DNA from: CAZVWV01 sp964631745
GTDB taxonomy: Bacteria; Bdellovibrionota_C; UBA2361; JBGSMV01
Length of the DNA stretch: 64,000 nt
NCBI GenBank assembly: GCA_964631745.1
Contig: CAZVWV010000001.1
Coordinates: 1-64,000 of the forward strand
Direction of reading: 5' to 3'
The position numbers were made by a program, and so were the translations under genes. Below the pieces are notes generated by a model that did no database searches, had not been told where the DNA came from, and saw only the letters and a program-made list of their open reading frames with translations. This document shows, piece after piece, positions 27,878-36,451 of this stretch; within the stretch, counting starts at the first letter, position 1, and each line of letters starts with the position of its first letter.

Positions 27878-28480
27878 ATGGACCTATCGACCTATAAAAA
27901 GTTAGTTGCATGGAGCGAGGAACTTGACGGAGTTTTTACCTTGTCAGACTTGAAGATAGCCTTTGCAAATACTTCAAGTGCGAGTATGTACCGAGATCTG
28001 CAGGTCTTAATAAAAAGCGGTGATCTGATAAAAATTAAGAGAGGATATTACGCAACTCCTGCCGCGAAACTTACCACTATCGCCGCCCGACTATATCCCA
28101 AGTCATATATTTCAACTGGGACTGTGCTTGCTGCTCATAAGATAATCGGTTCAATTCCGGAACGCAAAATTCAAGTGATACTCACCGGGACTCCATCCAC
28201 TTGCTCTTCGTCGTTAGGGAAAATTGAAGTTCTTAGTATTGCTCCGAAGATGTTCTGCGGATTCGAAAGAAGAGATGATGCCTATTGGGCCACACCCGAG
28301 AAAGCATATTTGGACGCCTGCTATTTTTATTTTCGAGGAAGGAAATACTCATTCGATTTAGAAAGCGACGTGGATCGCTCGCGCTTAAAGCCTAAACTTA
28401 TAGAAACGTATTTACGTAAATACGATAAACGCTTCATAACTTTCTTTAGAGATAGGTTCTGGAGAGCTAATGGACGGTAA
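27878..28480 (+). CDS. AbiEi-like antitoxin / autorepressor of a type IV toxin-antitoxin system
   Basis: 200 residues. The N-terminal 60 residues form a winged-helix-like region (FTLSDLKIAFANTSSASMYR and LIKSGDLIKIKRGYYA), and the middle ISTGTVLAAHKIIGSIPE and TGTPSTCSSSLGKIEVL resemble the AbiEi antitoxin fold. It overlaps the toxin gene by 11 bases, the usual operon form. Lower GC than its neighbours suggests recent acquisition. No upstream ribosome site is clear. Confidence 0.72.
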   Translation: MDLSTYKKLVAWSEELDGVFTLSDLKIAFANTSSASMYRDLQVLIKSGDLIKIKRGYYATPAAKLTTIAARLYPKSYISTGTVLAAHKIIGSIPERKIQVILTGTPSTCSSSLGKIEVLSIAPKMFCGFERRDDAYWATPEKAYLDACYFYFRGRKYSFDLESDVDRSRLKPKLIETYLRKYDKRFITFFRDRFWRANGR

Positions 28481-29213
28481 GGAACAGGAATTGCTAGCCC
28501 AGGTGCTTGATCTTTTTGCTTCTGAATTTGCAGAGAAAGCGTTATTGCGTGGTGGCATGGTTTTGAAGGTGATGGGCTCAGCCCGTTATACCAATGATCT
28601 TGACTATCTATTCGTGCCGTATAAATCAAAGAATGACATCACCGATCAAATACTGGCGTGCTTGAAAAAAATAGAAGGTAACGAGATCTCATATACACTC
28701 AATTCTAAATGTTTAAGAGTGATTGTTGCGCTCAAGGGCGTATCGATTCAAATTGAGGCAAAAGTTGCACTTGAAATGAAGAGCACGGTAATTTCCACGA
28801 GGCTTTTCTCTCCGCAATTTAATCTCCCCAAGAGGCTTATTCATATAGTTGATCATTCTGTCTCACTGGCAAATAAACTTGCTGCTTGGAATGAACGTAG
28901 ACTTGCACGTGATCTCTATGACATATGGTTCTTCTTGCAGATGCAGATTGTCCCCGACGCAGAAACGCTCCTCAATCGATTGCGCAAGCCTCTCTACTCG
29001 AAACTCGTTAAGAAGGAACAGCACTTTCGGGGGAAGAGTATCCCAGAATTTTACGACTTCCTTCGTTTCCAGGTGGGCAATCTTACCGATAAGGAGATTG
29101 AAGATCAGCTGTCGGACTATTTAGCGCCCGAAGAGTTAGCTGGGTTGGTATCGCTTATCAGAAGTGCCTTAGTAAGATTAGAAGCCCAACCATCCAAGCG
29201 GACGAGCCCATGA
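28470..29213 (+). CDS. AbiEii/AbiGii-family nucleotidyltransferase toxin
   Basis: Predicted toxin of the AbiE type IV system, 247 residues. The nucleotidyltransferase core is seen as LRGGMVLKVMGSARYTNDLD (about 26-45), where the family has G-G/S-x-x-L...R-x-S/T-x-D-x-D, and the conserved C-terminal part SLANKLAAWNERRLARDLYD (about 130-149). It overlaps the antitoxin gene. The family is linked to phage abortive infection; the target of this one is unknown. It lies just after paaD, where paaE would normally be. Confidence 0.78.
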   Translation: MDGKEQELLAQVLDLFASEFAEKALLRGGMVLKVMGSARYTNDLDYLFVPYKSKNDITDQILACLKKIEGNEISYTLNSKCLRVIVALKGVSIQIEAKVALEMKSTVISTRLFSPQFNLPKRLIHIVDHSVSLANKLAAWNERRLARDLYDIWFFLQMQIVPDAETLLNRLRKPLYSKLVKKEQHFRGKSIPEFYDFLRFQVGNLTDKEIEDQLSDYLAPEELAGLVSLIRSALVRLEAQPSKRTSP

Positions 29214-29284
29214 CTGTGAACCTCGTTGGTAGGATGTTCCGCGTATGCTTCGCCCGACGTTTAGAGCAGTTACGTTTTCTCGAG

Positions 29285-30055
29285 CTAAGACAGCTTGAGC
29301 TCTAGGAACTGTGCAATCAGCTTTCGCACCGTGTTTGCACCGGCGCAGCCGTCTGAGGTCAGGCCCTGCTGACGTTGAAATTCCTTGATGGATTCCTTAA
29401 GGGTGGCATTTTCGTGGCCGAGGGCCTGAAGCACCGCTTTGGCGGCGGTTATTCGTTCTCTCTGCTGCGAGGAATTGTCGACAAATTCATCGCTGTAGTT
29501 AATCCTATCTACACCGCCCTCTTTAGTGCCAAGCCCACGCACTAGTGGCATTACGCTTTGCCAAGCTTCGCTAATTTGTTGGTCTTGAAAATGTAGCTGG
29601 CCTTGATCGTGTAGCAACGTTGCAAGCGCTGCAAAAGTTGTGCTGCCGGAGCATTGCGTGGCTAACTCTTTGGCGCCCATGTGATGTTTCAATAGAGAGT
29701 TCTGGAGCCTTTGCACGTTACCCATCATAGCTTGGTCATAGATGCCATTTTCAGGTATGTGCTTTCCGGGCAACAACCCCGAGGCGTTTATCAGTTTCTG
29801 GTAGAGCTTTACGTATGGGTCCTCATATGTCGAGGCTTTCCCGCTCGGAGCATATATCGCTTTTTCAGGATACGTGATCAGTTGCCTGAGCAGAGTGCTT
29901 TCAGTGGATGAGAGACAAAGCTCCATGGGCTTGTTAAGGTGGGCCGGTGTCGGAGCTTTCGATTTGGGTGCCGTTTCAGTGTCTCTTGTTGCCCCGAGGG
30001 CAATGCCGGCAATTTCGACCGCGAGCTGACCTTGTGTGGATACGAGAGTTGCCAT
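29285..30055 (-). CDS. Unknown protein with peptidoglycan-binding-like C-terminus
   Basis: 256 residues, no signal peptide seen. The C-terminal ~40 residues, IKEFQRQQGLTSDGCAGANT and following VRKLI, fit the PG_binding_1 pattern (FQ...GL..DG..G..T...L). An earlier stretch, YQKLINASGLLPGKHIPENG with YDQAMMGNVQRLQ, may be a second degenerate copy. AGGA lies before the ATG. The small gene upstream (30079-30279) is 23 bases away and probably co-transcribed. The rest is not recognised. Confidence 0.6.
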   Translation of the reverse strand: MATLVSTQGQLAVEIAGIALGATRDTETAPKSKAPTPAHLNKPMELCLSSTESTLLRQLITYPEKAIYAPSGKASTYEDPYVKLYQKLINASGLLPGKHIPENGIYDQAMMGNVQRLQNSLLKHHMGAKELATQCSGSTTFAALATLLHDQGQLHFQDQQISEAWQSVMPLVRGLGTKEGGVDRINYSDEFVDNSSQQRERITAAKAVLQALGHENATLKESIKEFQRQQGLTSDGCAGANTVRKLIAQFLELKLS

Positions 30056-30078
30056 AACCGTCCTTTAATAAAGTGACG

Positions 30079-30279
30079 CTAAGCGGCAAGCTTTAAGAGC
30101 GGAGCTTGTGAGGCTTCAACGAAGGTTATCCCTTCCGTCCGCATGGTTTCCCATTCTAGACTGTAGCGTTCGCCGTTTTCTATAACGATCGAAAGCCCAA
30201 CATCGTCCATAGCAACAACGGTCGCCAAAAACGGTTTCCCAGCGATTGAAAACTCATAAACTGTACCAAGCTGAAGCAT
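30079..30279 (-). CDS. Small unknown protein (66 aa)
   Basis: Not recognised. A strong GGAGG ribosome site lies about 9 bases before the ATG. The protein looks like a short beta-rich domain (FLATVVAMDDVGLSIVIENG) with an acidic/hydrophobic C-terminus. It is followed by the PG-binding-like gene on the same strand. Confidence 0.55.
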   Translation of the reverse strand: MLQLGTVYEFSIAGKPFLATVVAMDDVGLSIVIENGERYSLEWETMRTEGITFVEASQAPLLKLAA

Positions 30280-30439
30280 ATTAAGTTACCTCCGAATCAA
30301 AAACCTTCAGAAGGGTTATGGCGGGTTGAGGCAGGTTGGTGGCTTAAGGAGGGGAGGCATGCCGTGCAAGTTTCTGCCATGATTTTAGGGGATTAGCTGG
30401 CCTGAGCGTAATTGCTCATAAACTCAGGGTAGTTTCTTG

Positions 30440-30495
30440 CTCCGTGATCTCAGTGGTGAAAATATTAAGAATTTTTTACCACTGAGGTCACGGAG
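30440..30495. repeat. 18-bp inverted repeat of the 'cacggag/cactgag' type
   Basis: Arms CTCCGTGATCTCAGTGGT (30440-30457) and ACCACTGAGGTCACGGAG (30478-30495) pair over 18 bases with one G-U pair, around a 20-base AT-rich loop. The composition (ACCACTGAGG, CACGGAG) resembles the 6222-6336 repeat. It opens a 600-base gene-free stretch (30280-30880). Confidence 0.65.
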
Positions 30496-30534
30496 ATACA
30501 CGGAGTTAATGAGTAGGTACGTAGCCAGCACCTG

Positions 30535-30800
30535 CTCGCACCTGGTGCTGCCTGTCGGCCAAACATTTAGTGCCACCCCGTGGCACCGGCCGACGAGGTC
30601 GTCGGCGCTCCGAATATCCTTGCCTCGCCCGGGGCTTTTGAGCAAACAAGTCTGCGCGTAGCGGTTCTGAAAATCCGGGTAAAAGCGAAAGGCGGCGCCG
30701 AGTAAGAATATTCGGAGCGCCGACGACCTCGTCGGCCGGTGTGGGAAGTGGTGAGGCTGTGTAGGGCGTAGCCAGCACTGCCGTTCAAATACTGAATCAC
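30535..30800 (-). repeat. Long dispersed multi-hairpin repeat (family B), cluster 1
   Basis: Two related units in opposite orientations. The unit at about 30535-30650 is the reverse complement of the 60-kb units: it contains GGCCGACAGGCAGCACCAGG (revcomp), a GTGCCAC/GTGGCAC hairpin, the palindrome GCCGACGACCTCGTCGGC and a CCCCGGGC tail. The part at about 30670-30745 repeats the GAATATTCGGAGCGCCGACG core in plus orientation. No open frame with a ribosome site is visible. Confidence 0.75.
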
Positions 30801-30880
30801 CGACTATGCCGTGATAAAAATCTTGGCTGCGATGCCAGTACGAGCCTGAGAACATCAAAGAACATCATAGCCGGAACGAT

Positions 30881-33800
30881 TTAACGCTCCCAATCCGAAC
30901 CAAATTCCAGCCTGGACGACTCCGGTGTTGTTGGACTTGCTGGGGGTCCTTGCTGGATGATTGCTTCCTTCACGACTTCGGGCGTTCGGTTACTGCCGCC
31001 ACTTTCTGTTCGGCCGCGCGTTCTAAGGCGCGTCAACAGTTCGCGTTCTTCTGCCTGCTGCTCGGAGTTTACAGGATCGAGTGTTAGCTCTCCACGCTCG
31101 CTCATTTCAAAATACCCGTCTGCCCCAGCCTCTTCGTGCCATCGCAGCTTGGCCCCCTTCGTAATTCCCGCGAATCGGAATCTGCCGTGTTCCGTCTTTT
31201 CAAGTCCGCCGTACAGCTCTTTTAGCCAGCGATTCTTCTCTATGTTCTCGATAGTTTGCTCCCCGGACTCTTTGTCAGCTTTCAAAGTCGTGAAAAAGAA
31301 CATAGCATCAACGGGCAGAATTAAAGCCTCGTTATCATTTTTGCCAATCACGAGGTACTCGCCATGGCGGACAGCCTCGTTAAGTGTATATCTTCCTTCA
31401 GTTTCCGGCGAGCGTGTAACACTGCAAAACCCGAAGGTAAGCCCAGCCGCCCCGAGGGCAGCGACTAACTCTTTCCGATCTCGACTTATTGCAGGGCCGG
31501 TATGACTTTGCCACCACTTGTTCATGACCGAAAGTGCATCGGTCTCAACCTGATTAGTCACAGGAGGAGCTTCGCCTGACATGCTCGCCTCAGGAGCCAT
31601 CCCCTGCGCATCCTTTTCTAGAACGTTCCCCAACACAGCGCCGGTTGGCACGGGCGGCGGAGTTGGTTCAGTTTCTATGATTTGCTGCGCTGGTTGCGCT
31701 TCCTGACCGGCTTGACCTGCCTGCGCCGGTTGGTTGCTATCCATCTCTGCTACCAATCTGGCTGCGTAAGACTCCAGGTTTTGTGAAATATCACGCGGGA
31801 TAAAACCACCTGTCCCTTGCTGCCCGTACGCAACTGCCTCCAATATAGCCCGTTTGGCAACTTCAAGTTTAGCTTCCTCTGTTAGCGTGTAAAAGTCTAC
31901 AGATTCTGTCGTCAAAATACTCTTAAGCTGCTTCTCGTAGCCATAAACATCTTGAGTTAAGGCATAGTCATCATGTTCATCCGCTTCAAGATCCTCACCA
32001 GCCGCCATACCTGTCTCGCGCGTGTCGTCATCCTCCGACGCTGAACGTTGTGAGTTGTCCTCAGCGCCAGCGCCGGTCTCCGTCTGCTGCGGAGTTACGC
32101 CGGGCTCTTCCGCCGGACTTTCCTGCTCATTTCGCTTATCTTTCCCTGAAGCTTCGAACAACAATCCGCGACGTTCGCTTTGGCTGAGCGCTATTGTTGG
32201 GCCGTGCAGCAGGAACCGTGCAAAGCTCGCAAACGGATTGCCGCCTCTACCACCGTGGCCGGTGGTATCAGCCGGAACCTCGGCCGCAGGATTTCCAAGC
32301 CCCGCGCCATGGTCAGCCAATCCGTTCTGAGCTGCATCGCCGCCGTTACCAAATTGCGGGAAATGAAGCCCTTTCCACCAGTTTTGCCAGCCGCCTTTTG
32401 GATTAACATCTGCGGAATTGCCTGGAACCGTGCCGTGGCCGCCACTGCCAAGCTTGCCGGCCTCCGGCGCTACGCCGCCGTGCCCCGCACCACCATTCCC
32501 AGCAACAGCATCGGCACTTGCACCATCATGCGCCGTGCTTATGGCGTCGGAAATTCCCGCATGGTCTCCGATGTGTAACTGGTTGCCGAGCGCGCTCGCA
32601 AAAGGTTTCACAACATGCACGCCGTTCTCTTGGGAGACAATCTCGGCGGCGGCCACGTATTTGCAGTGAGATAAGCCACCCTCTTGAAGAAGGCGATGAT
32701 AAAGATCTGAATTTCGATCGAGATAAGTCAATCCGTCCGCCGAGGGTTGCAAAAAGTGTCCCTGCCCATCGCCTGTGACGATGTAAGTCCCTACCTTGTC
32801 TTGGCCAAGAAGCTCTCTGATATTGGCAAAGAGTCCGTCGTGGAAGGAGGGATGTTCTCGCATCCCCTGAATGTCAAAAACTAAGCCCCGATCGTTTTCC
32901 CAAACTTTTAGCTGAAGTTCATTCCCATCGGGTAGAATCGTATCTTGATCGTACCAACCCAGAACATGAACCTGAACATGCTGCGAATCGGCAATGTGGC
33001 TCGAGAGAGTCGCAGAATCAGGAAGCGCGGACTGAGCAGTGCTCGCGGAGTTGTCGGGATGCAGGACGCTAGTTAGCCATTTAGTGACCTGACTACGCCC
33101 GTTTCCGTCATCTAATACTGTGGCGTTAGTAGTCATGGCGGAAGAAGTGGCGGAGTGGGCGGTATTGGCCGCAACGGATGGGGCGTCGGCGCTGTCGTCT
33201 GCAGCGGGAATATCATGAAAAGTCAACGCTGCGTGCGTGCCTCTTACTTGGGGGGGCGTACCCGTGTGTGCTGCGACGTTGGGGGTCTCTTGCGAGGGGT
33301 GCTGATTTTGGACAAGCTCGCCCAAGTTGTTTGCCCCGGAAGCGACGCTATTGTGGTGAGAGAGGTGAGAGATGCCAGACGCGGCCATCCCTACAGCCAT
33401 CGAGCCCACGCCGAAGGCCAACGCAGTTCCAGCAGAGAATAAAAACGCCTGCACTACCTCCTTTCGTTTAAACAAAAGAGTTTGTTCTTCTACGGCCTTT
33501 GCACCTTGGTTTAACTCGTCAATAAATTTGTCTCCGGCGCCGAACAAAATCTTGTCAAAGGCCTCTTTAGATGTGATTCGCCCTTGTTTTGTAAGACTAT
33601 CGAATATCCGGCTCTTTGCCTCGGCCACCGTACGATACAAATGAAGCTGATTTATATCGACCGAGGTCGTATCATCGTAAGAGATATAATCATGTCCAAC
33701 GTGAGCGCCGTAATATCGGCGTGCCTCAATTTCGGCGATGCTTTCAATGGCTTCACTGATAGCCTGTTCCGAATCTGGCTGTTGTGAGAATGCTTTGAAT

Positions 33801-35395
33801 TTTTCACTTAAGTTTCCCAATAATTCTGAGGCCCGCTTCTGATTATGGTGCAGCTTGTTGAGGTTTTCGCTGCCAAGGCGTTTACCCAACAGATCGGCTC
33901 TGCCTATATAACGGCCCTCGACCTTTCTAGAGTTTAAAGTCTCGCGCGCCCTCATAGTTCTGATATCATCTTTGACTTTATCCTTCTTGCGCACGGCTCC
34001 CACAGCACCAGCCACGGCTGCTGTTCCAAAAAGTCCAGCAAATGAAGCCAGAGCTACGCGTATCGGTTGGAGCGCTACCATATTAACGGGGATACTAGCC
34101 ACCGAATAAATCAAACCGATCGAAGCCGGATTAAGCACCAACGACAACCCAGTGCGTTCTGTGAACTTCACGACCTTGTCAACGAAATCTATACGCCGCT
34201 CTTCGTTGATTCCACGCGCGGCTTTGCCTAAGGTGATGTGTAACTTGGTGTGCTCAAGATTAACAGTGTGGCCGGCAGCATGCGCGCTGCGGAGCTTTTC
34301 GGCAGTTTGGAAGAGGTCGTCGCAACAGTTTTGGGTGGCACTTAGCAACTTGGGCTCGGTTTCCTGAATTCCAGCGAGGATCTCCTGCTTGGCAGTTTCA
34401 AAATTGGCGCGACCGGAGATGTTTCCGATGGCGTACTGCTGAAGCAGATCTTTAAGTTTCACCTCCGCTTCGGAGTTATTGAGTACGTTGGAAGCCTCGT
34501 GCCTGCTAAGAGCATCTAGATGGAATCGAGCGATCAAAGCCGCGCGCGAACTTTCCGGAAGCTCCATAAAATCCGCACCAGTTGCAGCCGTGGTGGACCG
34601 GCTCCGGTGCATAGGGCTAGTTATTCGCTTACCGAATTTAACCAGCCCCGACCGCAGACGCTGCAAAAAGTTACCGTCAGCGGCGGGGGTATTCTCAGGA
34701 GTTGCCGCAGGGGTCTGAGGAGTGGCAGGAGCCGCCACCAATCCGGCAGCGGTGTTTAGCTCAGTGTAGATCTCGTTTTTAGCCTGGCTGATGTAACGTT
34801 GCTTGAAATAGTCCTCCAGCATATGGCAGAAGGTGCGTGTGAAGAAGTTCCCGCTGGTAAGGCGCGCATGTAACTTTTCTTCAGCGCGTTCGCGCGCGAA
34901 GAAATCAATTCTCTCCTTGATGTCTATTATGCCAATTCTAATTTCGCCCGGCGCAGTTTCCTCGCTTTGCGTCGGCTCTTGGGTAGGGGTCGTTACCGGC
35001 ACGGGCGGGGGCGTTGGCGCAGTGGCTTCGGTTAAGGGATTTGCGTCTGATTCTGGGGTGGGTGCGGCAGATTGCGGTTGTTGCTCCGACTCTTGGCCCA
35101 GAGTTGTGGGCTCCTGTGTGTCTGCCTGGAGTGGATCTCTCCGTTCAGATGAATCCCGTAACAACGGCCTTTCGCCCTGACCTTCCATCTGGCCGCTCTC
35201 ATTTTCCGATAGTGGGGCGGTACATTCAACTTCAGTATCCTCGTGAGGACTTGATTGCGGCGTTTCGGGGACAAATGCTCCGCTGGAGTCCTCCCTAAGG
35301 GCTATTGCGTGCGTCACGTCTGGAGGCGTACCTCCCTTCCCTTGCTGTTCTACTGGAGTTTCCCCAACGCTTCCAACAATTATCTGCGTACCCAT
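30881..35395 (-). CDS. Giant unknown membrane-anchored protein (1504 aa)
   Basis: No family recognised. Layout by residue: 1-150 acidic and Pro/Thr/Glu-rich; 150-410 mostly helical (IDIKERIDFFARERAEEKLH), with no signal peptide; two hydrophobic stretches at about 415-468 (GLIYSVASIPVNMVALQPI; ASFAGLFGTAAVAGAVGAV); helical 470-645; a third membrane segment at about 648-676 (FLFSAGTALAFGVGSMAVGM); a Ser/Ala/Thr/His-rich region; a Gly/His-rich linker at about 965-1060; and a globular-looking C-terminal part from about 1300. It follows a 105-residue gene by 60 bases on the same strand. The antisense is full of open frames because of base composition, but this frame is uninterrupted and has the best composition. 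Confidence 0.7.
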   Translation of the reverse strand: MGTQIIVGSVGETPVEQQGKGGTPPDVTHAIALREDSSGAFVPETPQSSPHEDTEVECTAPLSENESGQMEGQGERPLLRDSSERRDPLQADTQEPTTLGQESEQQPQSAAPTPESDANPLTEATAPTPPPVPVTTPTQEPTQSEETAPGEIRIGIIDIKERIDFFARERAEEKLHARLTSGNFFTRTFCHMLEDYFKQRYISQAKNEIYTELNTAAGLVAAPATPQTPAATPENTPAADGNFLQRLRSGLVKFGKRITSPMHRSRSTTAATGADFMELPESSRAALIARFHLDALSRHEASNVLNNSEAEVKLKDLLQQYAIGNISGRANFETAKQEILAGIQETEPKLLSATQNCCDDLFQTAEKLRSAHAAGHTVNLEHTKLHITLGKAARGINEERRIDFVDKVVKFTERTGLSLVLNPASIGLIYSVASIPVNMVALQPIRVALASFAGLFGTAAVAGAVGAVRKKDKVKDDIRTMRARETLNSRKVEGRYIGRADLLGKRLGSENLNKLHHNQKRASELLGNLSEKFKAFSQQPDSEQAISEAIESIAEIEARRYYGAHVGHDYISYDDTTSVDINQLHLYRTVAEAKSRIFDSLTKQGRITSKEAFDKILFGAGDKFIDELNQGAKAVEEQTLLFKRKEVVQAFLFSAGTALAFGVGSMAVGMAASGISHLSHHNSVASGANNLGELVQNQHPSQETPNVAAHTGTPPQVRGTHAALTFHDIPAADDSADAPSVAANTAHSATSSAMTTNATVLDDGNGRSQVTKWLTSVLHPDNSASTAQSALPDSATLSSHIADSQHVQVHVLGWYDQDTILPDGNELQLKVWENDRGLVFDIQGMREHPSFHDGLFANIRELLGQDKVGTYIVTGDGQGHFLQPSADGLTYLDRNSDLYHRLLQEGGLSHCKYVAAAEIVSQENGVHVVKPFASALGNQLHIGDHAGISDAISTAHDGASADAVAGNGGAGHGGVAPEAGKLGSGGHGTVPGNSADVNPKGGWQNWWKGLHFPQFGNGGDAAQNGLADHGAGLGNPAAEVPADTTGHGGRGGNPFASFARFLLHGPTIALSQSERRGLLFEASGKDKRNEQESPAEEPGVTPQQTETGAGAEDNSQRSASEDDDTRETGMAAGEDLEADEHDDYALTQDVYGYEKQLKSILTTESVDFYTLTEEAKLEVAKRAILEAVAYGQQGTGGFIPRDISQNLESYAARLVAEMDSNQPAQAGQAGQEAQPAQQIIETEPTPPPVPTGAVLGNVLEKDAQGMAPEASMSGEAPPVTNQVETDALSVMNKWWQSHTGPAISRDRKELVAALGAAGLTFGFCSVTRSPETEGRYTLNEAVRHGEYLVIGKNDNEALILPVDAMFFFTTLKADKESGEQTIENIEKNRWLKELYGGLEKTEHGRFRFAGITKGAKLRWHEEAGADGYFEMSERGELTLDPVNSEQQAEERELLTRLRTRGRTESGGSNRTPEVVKEAIIQQGPPASPTTPESSRLEFGSDWER

Positions 35396-35455
35396 TCCCC
35401 TAACTCCACCAAACTACAAAAACTTCCCTGTAATCCCACAATCCCGCACTAATCC

Positions 35456-35773
35456 CTAATTCGGAATAAACTTACTTCGAAACTCCAGCATCGATCCCGC
35501 AATGATATTCTCAATATTCGGGATACTCTCTTTAATCACGGCCTGAATCTTCTCAAGATTAGCGCGGTTCTCGACTAAGGCCTCAATCGCGCGGCACTTC
35601 TCCGCCGTCAGGCGCCTTGTAATTTCGCCAGTAATCTTGGCTTTCAAAGTTGATTTAAGATCCGCCACCAAGATCTGCCGCACTTCGGGCGCCAGGTCAC
35701 TCAGATCGCTATCGTCGATAATCTCATTTAAAAACTGTTCGACCTCTCTCGGTTCGACCAAATCGTATTGCAT
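35456..35773 (-). CDS. Small helical protein, DUF5663-like
   Basis: 105 residues, acidic, all helix: FLNEIIDDSDLSDLAPEVRQ, then IEALVENRANLEKIQAVIKE and SIPNIENIIAGSMLEFRSKF. The pattern (acidic N-terminus, then 'ipnf..i' near the end) recalls DUF5663 proteins, but this is a weak match. AGGAGC precedes the ATG. It is the first gene before the 1504-residue protein on the same strand, 60 bases apart, so they may be partners. Confidence 0.6.
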   Translation of the reverse strand: MQYDLVEPREVEQFLNEIIDDSDLSDLAPEVRQILVADLKSTLKAKITGEITRRLTAEKCRAIEALVENRANLEKIQAVIKESIPNIENIIAGSMLEFRSKFIPN

Positions 35774-36067
35774 ACAGGGCTCCTAAAAACACGTCTCTTA
35801 CTATTCAGGTTATTGGGACAGGTAGTAAGAACGTATACTAACGAAACAATAAATGTTTCTGGGTTCTTACGCAAAAAAAGTGTGGGCTCGCATCGAGAGG
35901 GGGCTGTAAGTTCAAGTAATGTCTAGGGCTGCGAGTATTTTGCAACGTGCAGTAGAGTAGCCACCGGATACCGGCTAAAATGCTCTTAGACTTCTCGTCC
36001 GAAGGCAGTTAACTTTACTAGCCCATGCCAAAACGCGCTGAAGGGTATGCCTCATATCTCTTTTCTG
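35774..36067. other. Gene-free interval between divergent genes
   Basis: About 290 bases between the DUF5663-like gene (minus) and the orphan antitoxin-like gene (plus). I see no gene, no RNA fold and no repeat of the two families; it probably holds the minus-strand promoter. Confidence 0.5.
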
Positions 36068-36096
36068 TTGAGAATTCATACGGGGCCAACTATGCT
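36068..36096 (+). promoter_or_regulatory. Sigma-70-type promoter of the orphan antitoxin-like gene
   Basis: TTGAGA (36068-36073), 17-base spacer, TATGCT (36091-36096). The ATG is at 36105, so a start at about 36103 would give a nearly leaderless mRNA; no ribosome site is seen. Confidence 0.55.
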
Positions 36097-36104
36097 GTAT
36101 AAAT

Positions 36105-36368
36105 ATGAAACGAAATCAACTCGATTTACAGGCCGAGGCTGTTTCGGTATTGGAGGAGTTTGAGAGAGTCAGCAGGACGTCTCTCTCGAAACTTATTCGT
36201 GACTCTGTCGATCAGCTGAGCAACAACCTTGGAGTATTGCTCTCGACGCATTCTATCCGACCGCAAAGTGAGAGTGTCCTAAGCAGGTTAATTGGACTGG
36301 TACCATCGGGCACTGCTGGTTCAACAGATTATGCTCGCCGTTCAGACCGAGAATACTTGAAGGATTGA
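36105..36368 (+). CDS. Orphan ribbon-helix-helix antitoxin-like protein
   Basis: 87 residues. The N-terminus MKRNQLDLQAEAVSVLEEF followed by SRTSLSKLIRDSVDQL fits a ribbon-helix-helix DNA-binding fold, and the end (TDYARRSDREYLKD) resembles antitoxins whose partner is a PIN-domain VapC. No toxin frame follows: the next gene is on the other strand. It could be a remnant, or its toxin could be elsewhere. Confidence 0.5.
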   Translation: MKRNQLDLQAEAVSVLEEFERVSRTSLSKLIRDSVDQLSNNLGVLLSTHSIRPQSESVLSRLIGLVPSGTAGSTDYARRSDREYLKD

Positions 36369-36451
36369 GAGGCGAAATTTAAGAACGCATGAAAATCTAG
36401 CAGCTGAGTCAATCATCCCGGTTGCTGTCCGGGACGGTGCCACGAAAACAA

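Noticed and set aside
30424..30858. Several overlapping frames in the 30.4-30.9 kb gap
   Set aside because: They follow the family B repeat units on both strands and have no start signals; the repeat explains them.
31000..35300. Many plus-strand frames opposite the 1504-residue gene
   Set aside because: They are antisense shadows with Arg/Ser/Cys-rich translations; the minus frame is continuous and better balanced.
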